DNA from: Arthrobacter antioxidans
GTDB lineage: Bacteria > Actinomycetota > Actinomycetes > Actinomycetales > Micrococcaceae
Assembly: GCF_023100725.1 (NCBI RefSeq)
Contig: NZ_CP095501.1
Coordinates: forward strand, 248,001-312,000
DNA length: 64,000 bases
Direction: 5' to 3'
A program made the position numbers and the translations under genes. A model generated the notes under the pieces. That model searched no databases. It saw only the letters and a program-made list of their open reading frames with translations, and was not told the DNA's origin. This document shows positions 41,220-50,293 of this stretch, in pieces (within the stretch, counting starts at the first letter, position 1; each line of letters starts with the position of its first letter).

Positions 41220-42733
41220 GGGTCGACCCCCCGGGCTCCCGTCGCGAGGTGGAGGACCTGCTCCTCGGAGGCGCCCGCCGGCACCTCTCCGGCGACGCGG
41301 CCGTCCCGCATGACGATCACCCGGTCCGACATCCCGAGCACCTCGGGCAGCTCACTCGAGACCATGAGGATGGCCTTGCCTTCCCGCGCCAGGCGGCGCA
41401 TCAGGGTGTAGACGGCGACCTTCGCGCCGACGTCGATGCCGCGGGTCGGCTCGTCGAGCAGCACGACCTGCGGGTCGATCGCGAGCCACTTGGCGAGGAC
41501 CACCTTCTGCTGGTTCCCGCCCGAGAGGTACTGCACCTCCTGGTCGAGGTCCCGTGCGATGACCTCCAGGGACGAGAAGACGCCGGGCGCTTCGCGACGT
41601 GCCGCCGCCGTGCGGCGCGGATAGACGGACCGCACGACGCTCAGCGCGTTGTCGATGATCGACTGGTTCAGGCTGAGGCCCTCGGCCTTGCGGTCCTCGG
41701 TGATCAGGGCGACGCGGTGCCGGATGGCCTCCCGGGGCGAGGCCGGCCGGTGGTCGCGACCCCCGAGTCCCACGGTCCCGCGGGTGAAGGGCGCCGCGCC
41801 GAAGACCGCGTGGACGAGCTCGGAGCGCCCCGACCCCTGGAGGCCGGCGACCCCGACGATCTCGCCGGCCCGCAGCGTGAGGTGGACGTCGTCGAGCTGG
41901 TCGTTGCCGGCGCCCTGGACCTCCAGCAGGGGGTCGCCGACGGCGGTGCCCGGCAGGGGATCGGGGAAGAACGCGGAGATGGGCCTGCCGACCATGGCCC
42001 GCACGAGCGCGGCGTCGTCCAGGTCCGCGGCGGGCGACGACGTCACGACGCGTCCGTCCTTGAGCACGGTGATGGTGTCGCAGAGGTCGAAGACCTCCTT
42101 CAGGCGGTGGGAGACGTAGAGGATCGCCGTCCCGCGCTTCCGGAGCCGGTCGATGATCCCGTAGAGCAGGTCGACCTCGGGGCCGGCGAGCGCGGCCGTC
42201 GGCTCGTCCATGGAGATGATCCGGGCGTCGTAGCTGACGGCCTTGGCGATCTCGACGATCTGCTGCTGCGCCACCGAGAGCGAACTGATCACGTCGCTGG
42301 GCCGGATGCTGGTGATGCCGAGTTGTCCGAGCAGTTCCGCGGTGTCCCTGGTCATGGCCCGGCGGTCCACGAGGAGCCCTTTCCTCGGCTCCCGCCCCAG
42401 GTAGATGTTCTGCGCCACAGTGCGCTCGGGCAGCAGGTTGAACTCCTGGAAGACGGTGGAGAGCCCCGCGCGGCGGGCCTGCAGCGGATGGGTGAACGTG
42501 ACGGGCCGCCCGTCGATCTCCACGGTCCCTGCGTCGCGGACGTGCACGCCGGCGAGGAGTTTCATCAGGGTGGACTTGCCGGCCCCGTTCTCGCCGACGA
42601 GTCCGTGGACCTCGCCGGGGAAGAGCGTCAGTGACGCGTCCTGCAGGACCGGCACTCCGAAGAAGCTCTTCGAGAGTCCCGTGACGTGCAGGATCGGAGC
42701 CGGTTCCCTGCTGGTGCTGACGTCGTCGTCCAC
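41216..42733 (-). CDS. RbsA-type sugar ABC ATPase, two nucleotide-binding domains
   Basis: 505 residues from GTG 42733 (a GTG at 42760 would add nine). First domain: Walker [10 protein letters not shown] at 48-56, signature-like LSVAQQQIVEIAKA and Walker B IISMDEPTAAL. Second domain: degenerate Walker A GLQGSGRSEL, signature [14 protein letters not shown] and Walker [17 protein letters not shown]. This active/degenerate split is normal for ribose-type ATPases. First gene of the operon; divergent from the ROK regulator. Confidence 0.94.
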   Translation of the reverse strand: MDDDVSTSREPAPILHVTGLSKSFFGVPVLQDASLTLFPGEVHGLVGENGAGKSTLMKLLAGVHVRDAGTVEIDGRPVTFTHPLQARRAGLSTVFQEFNLLPERTVAQNIYLGREPRKGLLVDRRAMTRDTAELLGQLGITSIRPSDVISSLSVAQQQIVEIAKAVSYDARIISMDEPTAALAGPEVDLLYGIIDRLRKRGTAILYVSHRLKEVFDLCDTITVLKDGRVVTSSPAADLDDAALVRAMVGRPISAFFPDPLPGTAVGDPLLEVQGAGNDQLDDVHLTLRAGEIVGVAGLQGSGRSELVHAVFGAAPFTRGTVGLGGRDHRPASPREAIRHRVALITEDRKAEGLSLNQSIIDNALSVVRSVYPRRTAAARREAPGVFSSLEVIARDLDQEVQYLSGGNQQKVVLAKWLAIDPQVVLLDEPTRGIDVGAKVAVYTLMRRLAREGKAILMVSSELPEVLGMSDRVIVMRDGRVAGEVPAGASEEQVLHLATGARGVDP

Positions 42734-42827
42734 GCGCCTACTGTGACATGGCTCACCCACTTCTGTCGAGGGTCAGGCAAAAGCCGAAGGCAGTTACAGG
42801 CAAAGACGCTCGTGCTTTACTGGAAGT

Positions 42828-44057
42828 GTGTCCTTCCCGCAGCCGGCACCGGCACTGACGAGCCACGGCGGTCCGCGCCCGCGGACGCCCATCCCGCCGT
42901 CGGGCGCCAGTGAGATCTTCCAGGTCCTGCGCGACGGTCGGCCCCGCACGCGCGCCGAGCTCGCCCAGATCACGGGCCTCGCCCGCTCCACGGTCGCCGC
43001 CCGGGTGGACATCCTCATGGGACTCGGCCTCGTGTCACCCCTCGGCGGTGCCGCCTCCACCGGGGGCAGGCCGCCGTCCCTGTTCGCGCTCAACCCCTCG
43101 GCACGCGTGGTGATCGGCGCGGACCTCGGGGCCACCCACGCCGTCGTCATCCTGACGGACCTGGCCGGCGAGGAGCTCGCGCGGGAACGGCAGGACATCA
43201 GCATCGCGGACGGGCCCGACGCCGTCCTCGGCTGGCTCGTCTCGGCGATCGACCGGCTCCTGCGGTCGGCGGACCGCGGCGCGGGGGACCTCGCCGCCAT
43301 CGGCATCGGCCTGCCCGGTCCGGTGGAGCACGACTCCGGGCGCCCGATCAACCCGCCGATCATGCCGGGCTGGGACAGGTTCGACGTGCCGGGGCTCGTC
43401 CGGGCGAGCTTCGACGTCCCCGTCCTCGTGGACAACGACGTCAACATCATGGCGCTGGGCGATCAGAGCAGCAACTGGCCGGACGTGGGTGACCTCATGT
43501 TCATCAAGGTGGCGACCGGCATCGGCGCCGGCATCATCTCGGGCGGCGTGCTGCAGCGCGGGGCGCAGGGCACGGCGGGCGATCTGGGGCATGTCCGGGT
43601 CGCTGCCGGGGGAGACACCCCGTGCCGGTGCGGGAACACCGGGTGCCTCGAGGCCGTGGCCAGCGGTCCGGCGCTCGCGGCCGCGCTCGGCGGACCCGCC
43701 CGGACGGGCCTCACCGGCAGCCAGGACGTGATCGACCTGGTGCGTTCCGGGGATGCCACGGCACTCCAGGCCATCCGGCAGGCGGGTCGGGACATCGGTG
43801 ATGTGGTGGCGATGTGCGTGAATCTCATCAACCCCTCGGTCGTCGTGATCGGCGGTTCCCTCGCCCAGGCCGGCGAACACCTGCTCGCCGGGATCCGCGA
43901 GGTCGTGTACACGCGGTCGCTGCCACTGGCCACGGAGCACCTGCGGATCGTGCCGTCGGTATCCGGCCAGAGCGCGGGTGTGGCGGGCGCGGCGGTCCTG
44001 GCCATCTCCCATGTCCTCTCCCCGGAGGCGATCGACGCGGCGAGTGCCGGCGGGTGA
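42828..44057 (+). CDS. ROK-family transcriptional regulator of the sugar operon
   Basis: 409 residues from GTG 42828. N-terminal winged HTH at about 28-85 (EIFQVLRDGRPRTRAELAQIT, ARSTVAARVDILMGLGLVS), then the ROK sugar-kinase-like domain: IGADLGATHAVVIL, VLVDNDVNIMALGD, GIGAGIISGGVLQRGAQGTAGDLGHV and the zinc motif C-R-C-G-N-T-G-C-L-E. It likely represses the divergent ABC/catabolic operon (94 bases between starts). GGAAG lies only one base before the GTG, and a -10-like TTTACT is at 42816-42821, so translation may be leaderless. Confidence 0.92.
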   Translation: MSFPQPAPALTSHGGPRPRTPIPPSGASEIFQVLRDGRPRTRAELAQITGLARSTVAARVDILMGLGLVSPLGGAASTGGRPPSLFALNPSARVVIGADLGATHAVVILTDLAGEELARERQDISIADGPDAVLGWLVSAIDRLLRSADRGAGDLAAIGIGLPGPVEHDSGRPINPPIMPGWDRFDVPGLVRASFDVPVLVDNDVNIMALGDQSSNWPDVGDLMFIKVATGIGAGIISGGVLQRGAQGTAGDLGHVRVAAGGDTPCRCGNTGCLEAVASGPALAAALGGPARTGLTGSQDVIDLVRSGDATALQAIRQAGRDIGDVVAMCVNLINPSVVVIGGSLAQAGEHLLAGIREVVYTRSLPLATEHLRIVPSVSGQSAGVAGAAVLAISHVLSPEAIDAASAGG

Positions 44058-44101
44058 CCGGCGGCGGGGCGTACTGAGCGCGGGGGCTTTGCCGTACTGA
44101 G

Positions 44102-44245
44102 GGGCGTGTCGGGTCGCGACACGCCGCCTGAGAGGACTCGACGCGGGCCGAAGACCCCGGAGGGGGAGCATGGTCGGGCGCGACACGCCCCTGGGAGGGC
44201 CTGACGCGGGCCGAAGACCCCGGAGGGGGAGCATGGCCGGGCGCG
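44102..44245. repeat. 63-base tandem repeat with hairpin, two copies plus fragment
   Basis: A 43-base block at 44140-44182 recurs at 44203-44245 with one mismatch, giving a 63-base period. Each copy is headed by GCGACACGCC. The first head also has the inverted partner GGCGTGTC (44103-44110), making an 8-bp hairpin with GACACGCC at 44118-44125. The shared core is GAAGACCCCGGAGGGGGA. A diverged third copy lies at 45211-45285, on the other side of the DUF559 gene. Confidence 0.85.
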
Positions 44246-44262
44246 GTCGGCGCCGGAACATG

Positions 44263-45090
44263 TCACCGGATCGGACGCCCGCCCAGCACCGCGAGGACCT
44301 GGGCGAGCACGTCCTGGCGGTGGAACATGATGTCCTCGTAGCCGTACCGGAGCACCAGGTAGCCTCCGACGACGGTCATGTTGTTGCGGCCCCTGTCCCG
44401 TCGGCGGGCCGCCCGGTCCGAGTGGTACGCATCGCCGTCGACCTCCACCACGAGGAAGCCCTCCAGGAGGAAATCCACGCGGCCCACGCCGTCGAGCTGG
44501 ACCTGCGTCTCGACGCCGAGACCCGCCGCCAGGAAGAGGACGCGCGCCACCACCTCGAGAGCCGACTCGCCCGTCCCTGTGACGAGGTCCAGTGCGGCGC
44601 GCGCCGGTCCGTTGCGGTTGCCGCGGAGGCGCTCGAGCAGGAAGGCCCGCGTGGTGTCTCCGCGCCGCAGGGAGCTCTCGACCATCACGGCCGCGTCGAT
44701 CGCCGGAAGGCAGTGCAGGGCATGGAGCAGGGCGTCGACCCTGCCCACCAGCGGCAGGTGCGGGTGCACCGGCACCGACAGCGGCCGGTGGTGATGCGTG
44801 TGGCGCTCGTCCTCGCGGGCGTGCGAGGCCAGATGAAGGGCGCCGGGTGGATGCAGGAGCCAGAGCCCGTAGTGCCGTGCCGCCGAGGCGCAGGTGAGCC
44901 TGGCGCCGTGGAGCACTGCGGTGACGGTATCCTCCGGTGCGTCGGGCAGGGCGACGACTCCACGGCACGGCCTGATGACGACCCCTGACCGGATCAGAGC
45001 CGCGACCTGCCGGCGGGTGACCCCTTGCTGGAGCAGCCGGCCGGTCCTGGCGACCGACCCCGCGCGACGCAGGGCGACGATGGCATCCAT
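44263..45090 (-). CDS. AbiEi-like N-terminus plus DUF559 (Vsr-like) endonuclease domain
   Basis: 275 residues from ATG 45090. Residues about 1-60 look like the winged-HTH of AbiEi-type antitoxin/regulator proteins (GVTRRQVAALIRSGVVIRPCRGVVAL). Residues about 175-270 form a DUF559, PD-(D/E)xK-related domain: VDFLLEGFLVVEVDGDAYHSD carries the Asp and the E-x-D core, then RRRDRGRNNMTVVGGYLVLRYGYEDI. Such fused proteins are common orphans in actinobacteria; whether they cleave DNA is unproven. No toxin or methylase gene is adjacent. Copies of one repeat flank the gene on both sides. Confidence 0.85.
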   Translation of the reverse strand: MDAIVALRRAGSVARTGRLLQQGVTRRQVAALIRSGVVIRPCRGVVALPDAPEDTVTAVLHGARLTCASAARHYGLWLLHPPGALHLASHAREDERHTHHHRPLSVPVHPHLPLVGRVDALLHALHCLPAIDAAVMVESSLRRGDTTRAFLLERLRGNRNGPARAALDLVTGTGESALEVVARVLFLAAGLGVETQVQLDGVGRVDFLLEGFLVVEVDGDAYHSDRAARRRDRGRNNMTVVGGYLVLRYGYEDIMFHRQDVLAQVLAVLGGRPIR

Positions 45091-45393
45091 GGGGCGAGTC
45101 CACACGAGGAGCGGCCGCGGCGGGCTGCCGGGTTCCGGTACGTGGACAACCTCCTCCGGGAGCGGCCGGGCACAGGGCCGTACCGGTTCCGGGGAGATCG
45201 GGCGTCGGAAGGGCGTGTCCTGTCGCGACACGCCGTCTGTCGCAGCCCGGATCGGTTCGAAGACCCCGGAGGGGGACCGTGGCCGGTCACCGCAGCGCCG
45301 CCGACCGCGGCCCATGGCCCCGCGGCCGGCTCGACGTACGGAGGGGGCGGGGCGCGACGCGTGAGGGGGCCCTGCCCTCGATAGACTTGGCCC
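45091..45393. other. 303-base gap upstream of pyrE with one repeat copy
   Basis: Holds the promoters of the divergent DUF559 and pyrE genes and, at 45211-45285, a diverged copy of the repeat seen at 44102-44245. No gene with credible composition is visible. Codon-like bias on the reverse strand is weak and broken by stops. Confidence 0.6.
45211..45285. repeat. Third copy of the hairpin repeat
   Basis: GGCGTGTC (45212-45219)-N7-GACACGCC (45227-45234) forms the same 8-bp hairpin as at 44103-44125, and GAAGACCCCGGAGGGGGA recurs at 45259-45276, followed by GGCCGG. It is in the same orientation as the copies beyond the DUF559 gene, about 1.1 kb away. Confidence 0.75.
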
Positions 45394-45966
45394 ATGACCG
45401 CCGAGACCGCGCCGACCGCCGACCGCTCCCGCCTCCTGGAGCTCATCAGGGAACTCGCCGTGGTCCACGAGCGCGTCACGCTCTCGAGCGGGGTCGAGGC
45501 CGACTACTACATCGATCTCCGCCGTATCACGCTGCACCACGAGGCCTCCGTGCTCGTGGGCCGCGTCATGCTGCAACTGCTCGACGACGCCGGCATCGCG
45601 TTCGAGGCCTCCGGCGGACTGACGATGGGCGCCGATCCGGTGGGCACCGCCGTGATGCACGCCGCCGCCCGGGCAGGCCGTCCGATCGACGCCTTCGTGG
45701 TCCGCAAGACCCAGAAGACCCACGGCATGGCGCGCCAGGTGGAGGGGCCGGACGTGTCCGGACGCCCCGTCGTCGTGCTCGAGGACACCTCGACCACCGG
45801 CGGATCCGCGCTCACCGCCGTCGAGGGTGTGCGCCGCGCAGGCGGTGACGTGCGCGCCGTCGCCGTGATCGTGGACCGCGACACCGGGTCGAAGGAGCGC
45901 ATCGAGTCCGAGGCCGGGGTGCCCTACCTCTTCGCCTTCGGCAAGGACGAGCTGGGCCTCGCCTGA
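45394..45966 (+). CDS. pyrE: Orotate phosphoribosyltransferase
   Basis: 190 residues from ATG 45394. PRPP-binding motif VVVLEDTSTTGGSALTAVE at about 129-147. The N-terminal hood has LSSGVEADYYIDLRRITLH, and FVVRKTQKTHGMARQVEG supplies the catalytic Lys-rich loop. It converts orotate and PRPP to OMP in pyrimidine synthesis. It stands alone, as often in actinobacteria. A hydrolase gene follows 32 bases later and may be cotranscribed. Confidence 0.96.
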   Translation: MTAETAPTADRSRLLELIRELAVVHERVTLSSGVEADYYIDLRRITLHHEASVLVGRVMLQLLDDAGIAFEASGGLTMGADPVGTAVMHAAARAGRPIDAFVVRKTQKTHGMARQVEGPDVSGRPVVVLEDTSTTGGSALTAVEGVRRAGGDVRAVAVIVDRDTGSKERIESEAGVPYLFAFGKDELGLA

Positions 45967-45998
45967 CCGGGACGCCCGCGCCCGATCCGGAGATCCAC

Positions 45999-47000
45999 GT
46001 GCAGGACGACGACGGCAGCGCGCTGCGGCAGGCGCGTGACTTCCGCGAGTCCTCGCGCCGTTCCTTCCTGATCGGCTCCGCCGCGGCCGCCGTGGTGGCG
46101 GCCGACCTCGTCACCACGCGCGTCATCCAGTCCCAGCGGGACCAGACGCGCATCCTCCCGCTCGACGACGAGGACGCCCGCGCGCGGTTCCCCAACGACC
46201 GCTGGGTGCTGTTCCCGGGCTACAAGACGAGCTGGGAGGAGGGGCTCTGGATCCTCAACTCGCTGCGCCCTGCCCTGTCCCGGCGGGCGCAGATGGCGGT
46301 GATGGGCTACTCCAACCGCGGCCTGGACATCAACAACGTCGTGGCCACCATGAACCGCTACGTGGACAACTTCCGGCTCGAGAAGCTCTACTTCTACGGC
46401 CACAGCTTCGGCGGCATGGTGGCGGTGGAGGTCGCGGCACGCCTGCGTGACCGCGGCATCCCGGTGGAGCTCATCCTCCTCGACTCCTCGCCGTCCAGCC
46501 GCTACGACGTCCTGGACCAGCGCATGTTCGACGGCGTGGTGCTCCTCTACGAGGCCGGCGTGCGCGTGCCGATCAGCCTGCGCGGCACGTACGAGCTCGG
46601 GGAGCGGATCGTCCACAAGAACGAGCGGACCTGGAGCCAGATCGTGGACCAGACGCTCGAGCAGCTCTCGCCGCTCGCACCCAGCAGCGAGCTCATCCAG
46701 ACCGAGTCCTCGTACATCTACCACTTCGACGTCTCGCGGTTCCGGCTCTCCCTCGGCGACACGAAGGTGGTCTTCGCGGGCAACCCGAACGACGGCGTCG
46801 TCGACTACGTGACGGCCCGCGCCGGCTGGGCGCGCTCCCTGCCGGACAACGTGGTCTCGGTGGACCACCGGACGGAGGGCGCCCTGCCCGCGCACGCCAG
46901 CCCGCAGTGGAACCCGGCGATCTACCAGGACGTCGTCTCGGCCGTGCAGCGCGAGTACGTGCCGGTGCTGCGGGGCGGCGGCTGGAAGCGCTTCTTCTGA
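45999..47000 (+). CDS. TAT-signal alpha/beta hydrolase
   Basis: 333 residues from GTG 45999 with GGAG six bases upstream. Residues 20-45 contain SSRRSFLIGSAAAAVVAADL, fitting a twin-arginine signal (S-R-R-x-F-L) that may stay as a membrane anchor. The hydrolase domain has FYGHSFGGMVAVEVAARL with nucleophile Ser in G-H-S-F-G, LILLDSSPSSR, and a late ALPAHASPQWNPAIY with a probable catalytic His. The substrate (an ester or peptide outside the membrane) is unknown. Converges with the HAD gene; seven bases separate the stops. Confidence 0.8.
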   Translation: MQDDDGSALRQARDFRESSRRSFLIGSAAAAVVAADLVTTRVIQSQRDQTRILPLDDEDARARFPNDRWVLFPGYKTSWEEGLWILNSLRPALSRRAQMAVMGYSNRGLDINNVVATMNRYVDNFRLEKLYFYGHSFGGMVAVEVAARLRDRGIPVELILLDSSPSSRYDVLDQRMFDGVVLLYEAGVRVPISLRGTYELGERIVHKNERTWSQIVDQTLEQLSPLAPSSELIQTESSYIYHFDVSRFRLSLGDTKVVFAGNPNDGVVDYVTARAGWARSLPDNVVSVDHRTEGALPAHASPQWNPAIYQDVVSAVQREYVPVLRGGGWKRFF

Positions 47001-47007
47001 GCCCGGA

Positions 47008-47787
47008 TCAGACCTGGTCGATCAGTTCCGCCACCGAGCTGCAGATCTGCGCCGGCCGGAAGGGGTAGGCGTCGATGTCCTCCGGCTGGGTGATGCCGCT
47101 GAGCACCAGGACCGTGTGCAGTCCCGCCTCCATGCCGGCGATGATGTCGGTGTCCATGCGGTCGCCGATCATCGCCGTCGTCTCGGAGTGCGCGTCGATC
47201 CGGTTCATCGCGGAACGGAACATCATCGGGTTGGGCTTGCCCACGATGTACGGGTCGCGGCTCGTCGCGGCCGTGATCATGGCCGCGATGGCGCCCGTCG
47301 CGGGCAGCGGGCCCTCCTTCGAGGGGCCGGTGACATCCGGGTTGGTGGCGATGAACCGCGCGCCGTCGAGGATGAGGCGGACGGCCTTGGTGATCGCCTC
47401 GAACGAGTAGGTGCGGGTCTCGCCGAGCACCACGTAGTCGGGATTCGTGTCGGTGAGGACGAAGCCGGCCTCGTGCAGCGCCGTCGTCAGCCCCGCCTCG
47501 CCGATCACGTAGGCCCGCCCGCCCGGCAGCTGGTCCCGCAGGAACTGCGCCGTGGCCAGCGCCGACGTCCACAGGTTCTCCTCCGGGATCTCGAGCCCTG
47601 ACGCCTTGAGGCGTGCGGCGAGATCGCGCGGCGTGTAGATCGAGTTGTTCGTCAGGACGAGGAAGCGCTTCGAGGTGGCCACCCACCGTTCGAGCAGCTC
47701 GGCCGCGCCGGGGATGGCCTGGTTCTCGTGCACCAGGACGCCGTCCATGTCCGTGAGCCAGCACTCGATGTGTTCGTTCTCGCGCAT
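47008..47787 (-). CDS. HAD-IIA family sugar phosphatase (NagD-like)
   Basis: 259 residues from ATG 47787 with AAAGGAAG upstream. HAD motifs: I, LTDMDGVLVHEN; II, FLVLTNNS; III, GKPNPMMFRSAM; IV, MIGDRMDTDIIAGMEAG. The inserted cap between motifs II and III is of the C2 type, as in NagD and 4-nitrophenylphosphatase. It dephosphorylates small sugar phosphates or nucleotides. Monocistronic by context. Confidence 0.92.
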   Translation of the reverse strand: MRENEHIECWLTDMDGVLVHENQAIPGAAELLERWVATSKRFLVLTNNSIYTPRDLAARLKASGLEIPEENLWTSALATAQFLRDQLPGGRAYVIGEAGLTTALHEAGFVLTDTNPDYVVLGETRTYSFEAITKAVRLILDGARFIATNPDVTGPSKEGPLPATGAIAAMITAATSRDPYIVGKPNPMMFRSAMNRIDAHSETTAMIGDRMDTDIIAGMEAGLHTVLVLSGITQPEDIDAYPFRPAQICSSVAELIDQV

Positions 47788-47863
47788 GGGGCTTCCTTTC
47801 CAAGGTGTACAGGGGAGCTGCCGCTGCCAGTCTCCCACCTTTGGTGCCGTCTACGCTTGAACG

Positions 47864-48544
47864 GTGAATGAACCCCTGCCGGAGATACCCGACCCCATCG
47901 ATGCGATCGACGACCCCGCCCACGGGACACCCGCCCCGACCGTCGGCGTGGGCCCGTGGGCGGGTGAGGCGCCCGATGGCGAGCACTGGGACCGTGACCT
48001 GCTGGCCGCCGGCGACACCCGCAACGTCGTCGACGCCTACCGGTACTGGACGCACGAGGCGATCGTGGCGGACCTCGACGAGCGGCGGCACGGCTTCCAC
48101 GTGGCCATCGAGAACTGGCAGCACGACCTCAACATCGGCTCCGTGGTGCGGACGGCCAACGCCTTCCTCGCCCGGGAGGTCCACATCATCGGACGACGCC
48201 GGTGGAACCGGCGCGGCGCGATGGTCACCGACCGCTACCAGCACATCCGCCACCACCCCACCGTGGCGGACTTCACCGCCTGGGCGGCGTCCGAGGGGCT
48301 GGCCGTGATCGGGATCGACAACTTCCCGGACTCCGTGCCCCTGGAGACCTACGACCTCCCGGAGAAGTGCGTGCTCGTGTTCGGGCAGGAGGGGCCCGGC
48401 CTCACCCCGGAGGTCCACGACGCGGCGGAGGCCACCCTCTCGATCGCGCAGTTCGGGTCCACGCGGTCCATCAACGCGTCCGCGGCCGCCGCGATCGCCA
48501 TGCACGGCTGGGTGCGCCGGCACGTGTTCGGCCAGCCCGTCTGA
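47864..48544 (+). CDS. SpoU/TrmH-family RNA 2'-O-methyltransferase
   Basis: 226 residues from GTG 47864. A 60-residue acidic Pro-rich N-terminus precedes the SPOUT domain: motif 1 HDLNIGSVVRTANAFLAREV, motif 2 CVLVFGQEGPGLTPEV, motif 3 FGSTRSINASAAAAIAMHGW. The Arg in motif 1 and Asn in motif 3 are intact. The RNA target (tRNA or rRNA) cannot be told. It precedes fba, a neighbour order known in Arthrobacter-type genomes. Confidence 0.92.
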   Translation: MNEPLPEIPDPIDAIDDPAHGTPAPTVGVGPWAGEAPDGEHWDRDLLAAGDTRNVVDAYRYWTHEAIVADLDERRHGFHVAIENWQHDLNIGSVVRTANAFLAREVHIIGRRRWNRRGAMVTDRYQHIRHHPTVADFTAWAASEGLAVIGIDNFPDSVPLETYDLPEKCVLVFGQEGPGLTPEVHDAAEATLSIAQFGSTRSINASAAAAIAMHGWVRRHVFGQPV

Positions 48545-48649
48545 CCCTCCCCGTCATCACCCGCCGTCATCCCGCCCGCGCCCCTGCGCCCGGCGGGTCC
48601 GCTCGCTAGGATGAACCGAAGCACTCACCACCACGAAGGAGTCCTCAGC

Positions 48650-49669
<1,020 letters not shown>

Positions 49670-49673
49670 CGCC

Positions 49674-50093
49674 GTGTCGGACGAATTCCGCAAGAACCTG
49701 CTGGGCCCCGAGCCCACCCTCCTGCCCGAGGAACCCGACGTCGTCGCGCGCCTCGCTGCGGGCGACGAGGCCGTGGACCTCGCCGCCGCGCACCCGACGT
49801 CGTCGCTCGTATGGGCCGTCCTCGCGGACGAGGCGTACGCGGAGGGCCGGACCATCGAGTCCTACGCCTACGCGCGCACCGGCTACCACCGCGGCCTCGA
49901 CGCGCTGCGGCGCAGCGGTTGGCGCGGGACCGGGCCCATCCCGTACTCGCACGAGCCGAACCGGGGCTTCCTCCGGGCCCTCTTCGCCCTCGGCCGGGCC
50001 GCGGCCTCCATCGGCGAGATCGAGGAGGCCGAGCGGATCGCGGCGTTCCTCAGGGAATCGGACCCGGAAGCCAGCGCCCAGCTCGCCGGCTGA
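49674..50093 (+). CDS. DUF3151 protein
   Basis: 139 residues from GTG 49674, four bases after the fba stop. DUF3151 pattern: NLLGPEPTLLPEEPDVVARLAAGD, SSLVWAVLADEAYAEGRTIESYAYARTGYHRGLDALRRSGW, GFLRALFALGRAAASIGEIEEAERIAAFL. The helix pairs resemble a TPR-like solenoid, so a protein-binding role is plausible. It is found almost only in actinobacteria beside fba; the function is unknown. A terminator follows. Confidence 0.88.
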   Translation: MSDEFRKNLLGPEPTLLPEEPDVVARLAAGDEAVDLAAAHPTSSLVWAVLADEAYAEGRTIESYAYARTGYHRGLDALRRSGWRGTGPIPYSHEPNRGFLRALFALGRAAASIGEIEEAERIAAFLRESDPEASAQLAG

Positions 50094-50108
50094 CCTCCCC
50101 GACGAGAC

Positions 50109-50152
50109 GGCAGAGAAGACGGGTTCCGCTGCGGCGGGCCCGTCTTTTCTGC
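50109..50152 (+). terminator. Terminator after DUF3151
   Basis: GCAGAGAAGACGGG (50110-50123) pairs with CCCGTCTT-T-TCTGC (50139-50152) with one bulge, the right arm giving a CTTTTCT stretch. It separates the fba-DUF3151 unit from the HTH gene. Confidence 0.7.
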
Positions 50153-50293
50153 CCTCCGGGGCCGTACGGCACAGTCCTACCCGGATGCGAAACCGATAAA
50201 CGAGTAGTGCTGGTCCTTGTGCCGCTGTTGCCAACGCGACCACTGTTAAAAGCTCCACGCAACGTGGTGAGGCGGATGGGAGCAGTGGTGAGC

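Noticed and set aside
44140..44245. CRISPR-like array
   Set aside because: Only two copies, 43-base repeat with 20-base interval, no cas genes; it is a short tandem repeat.
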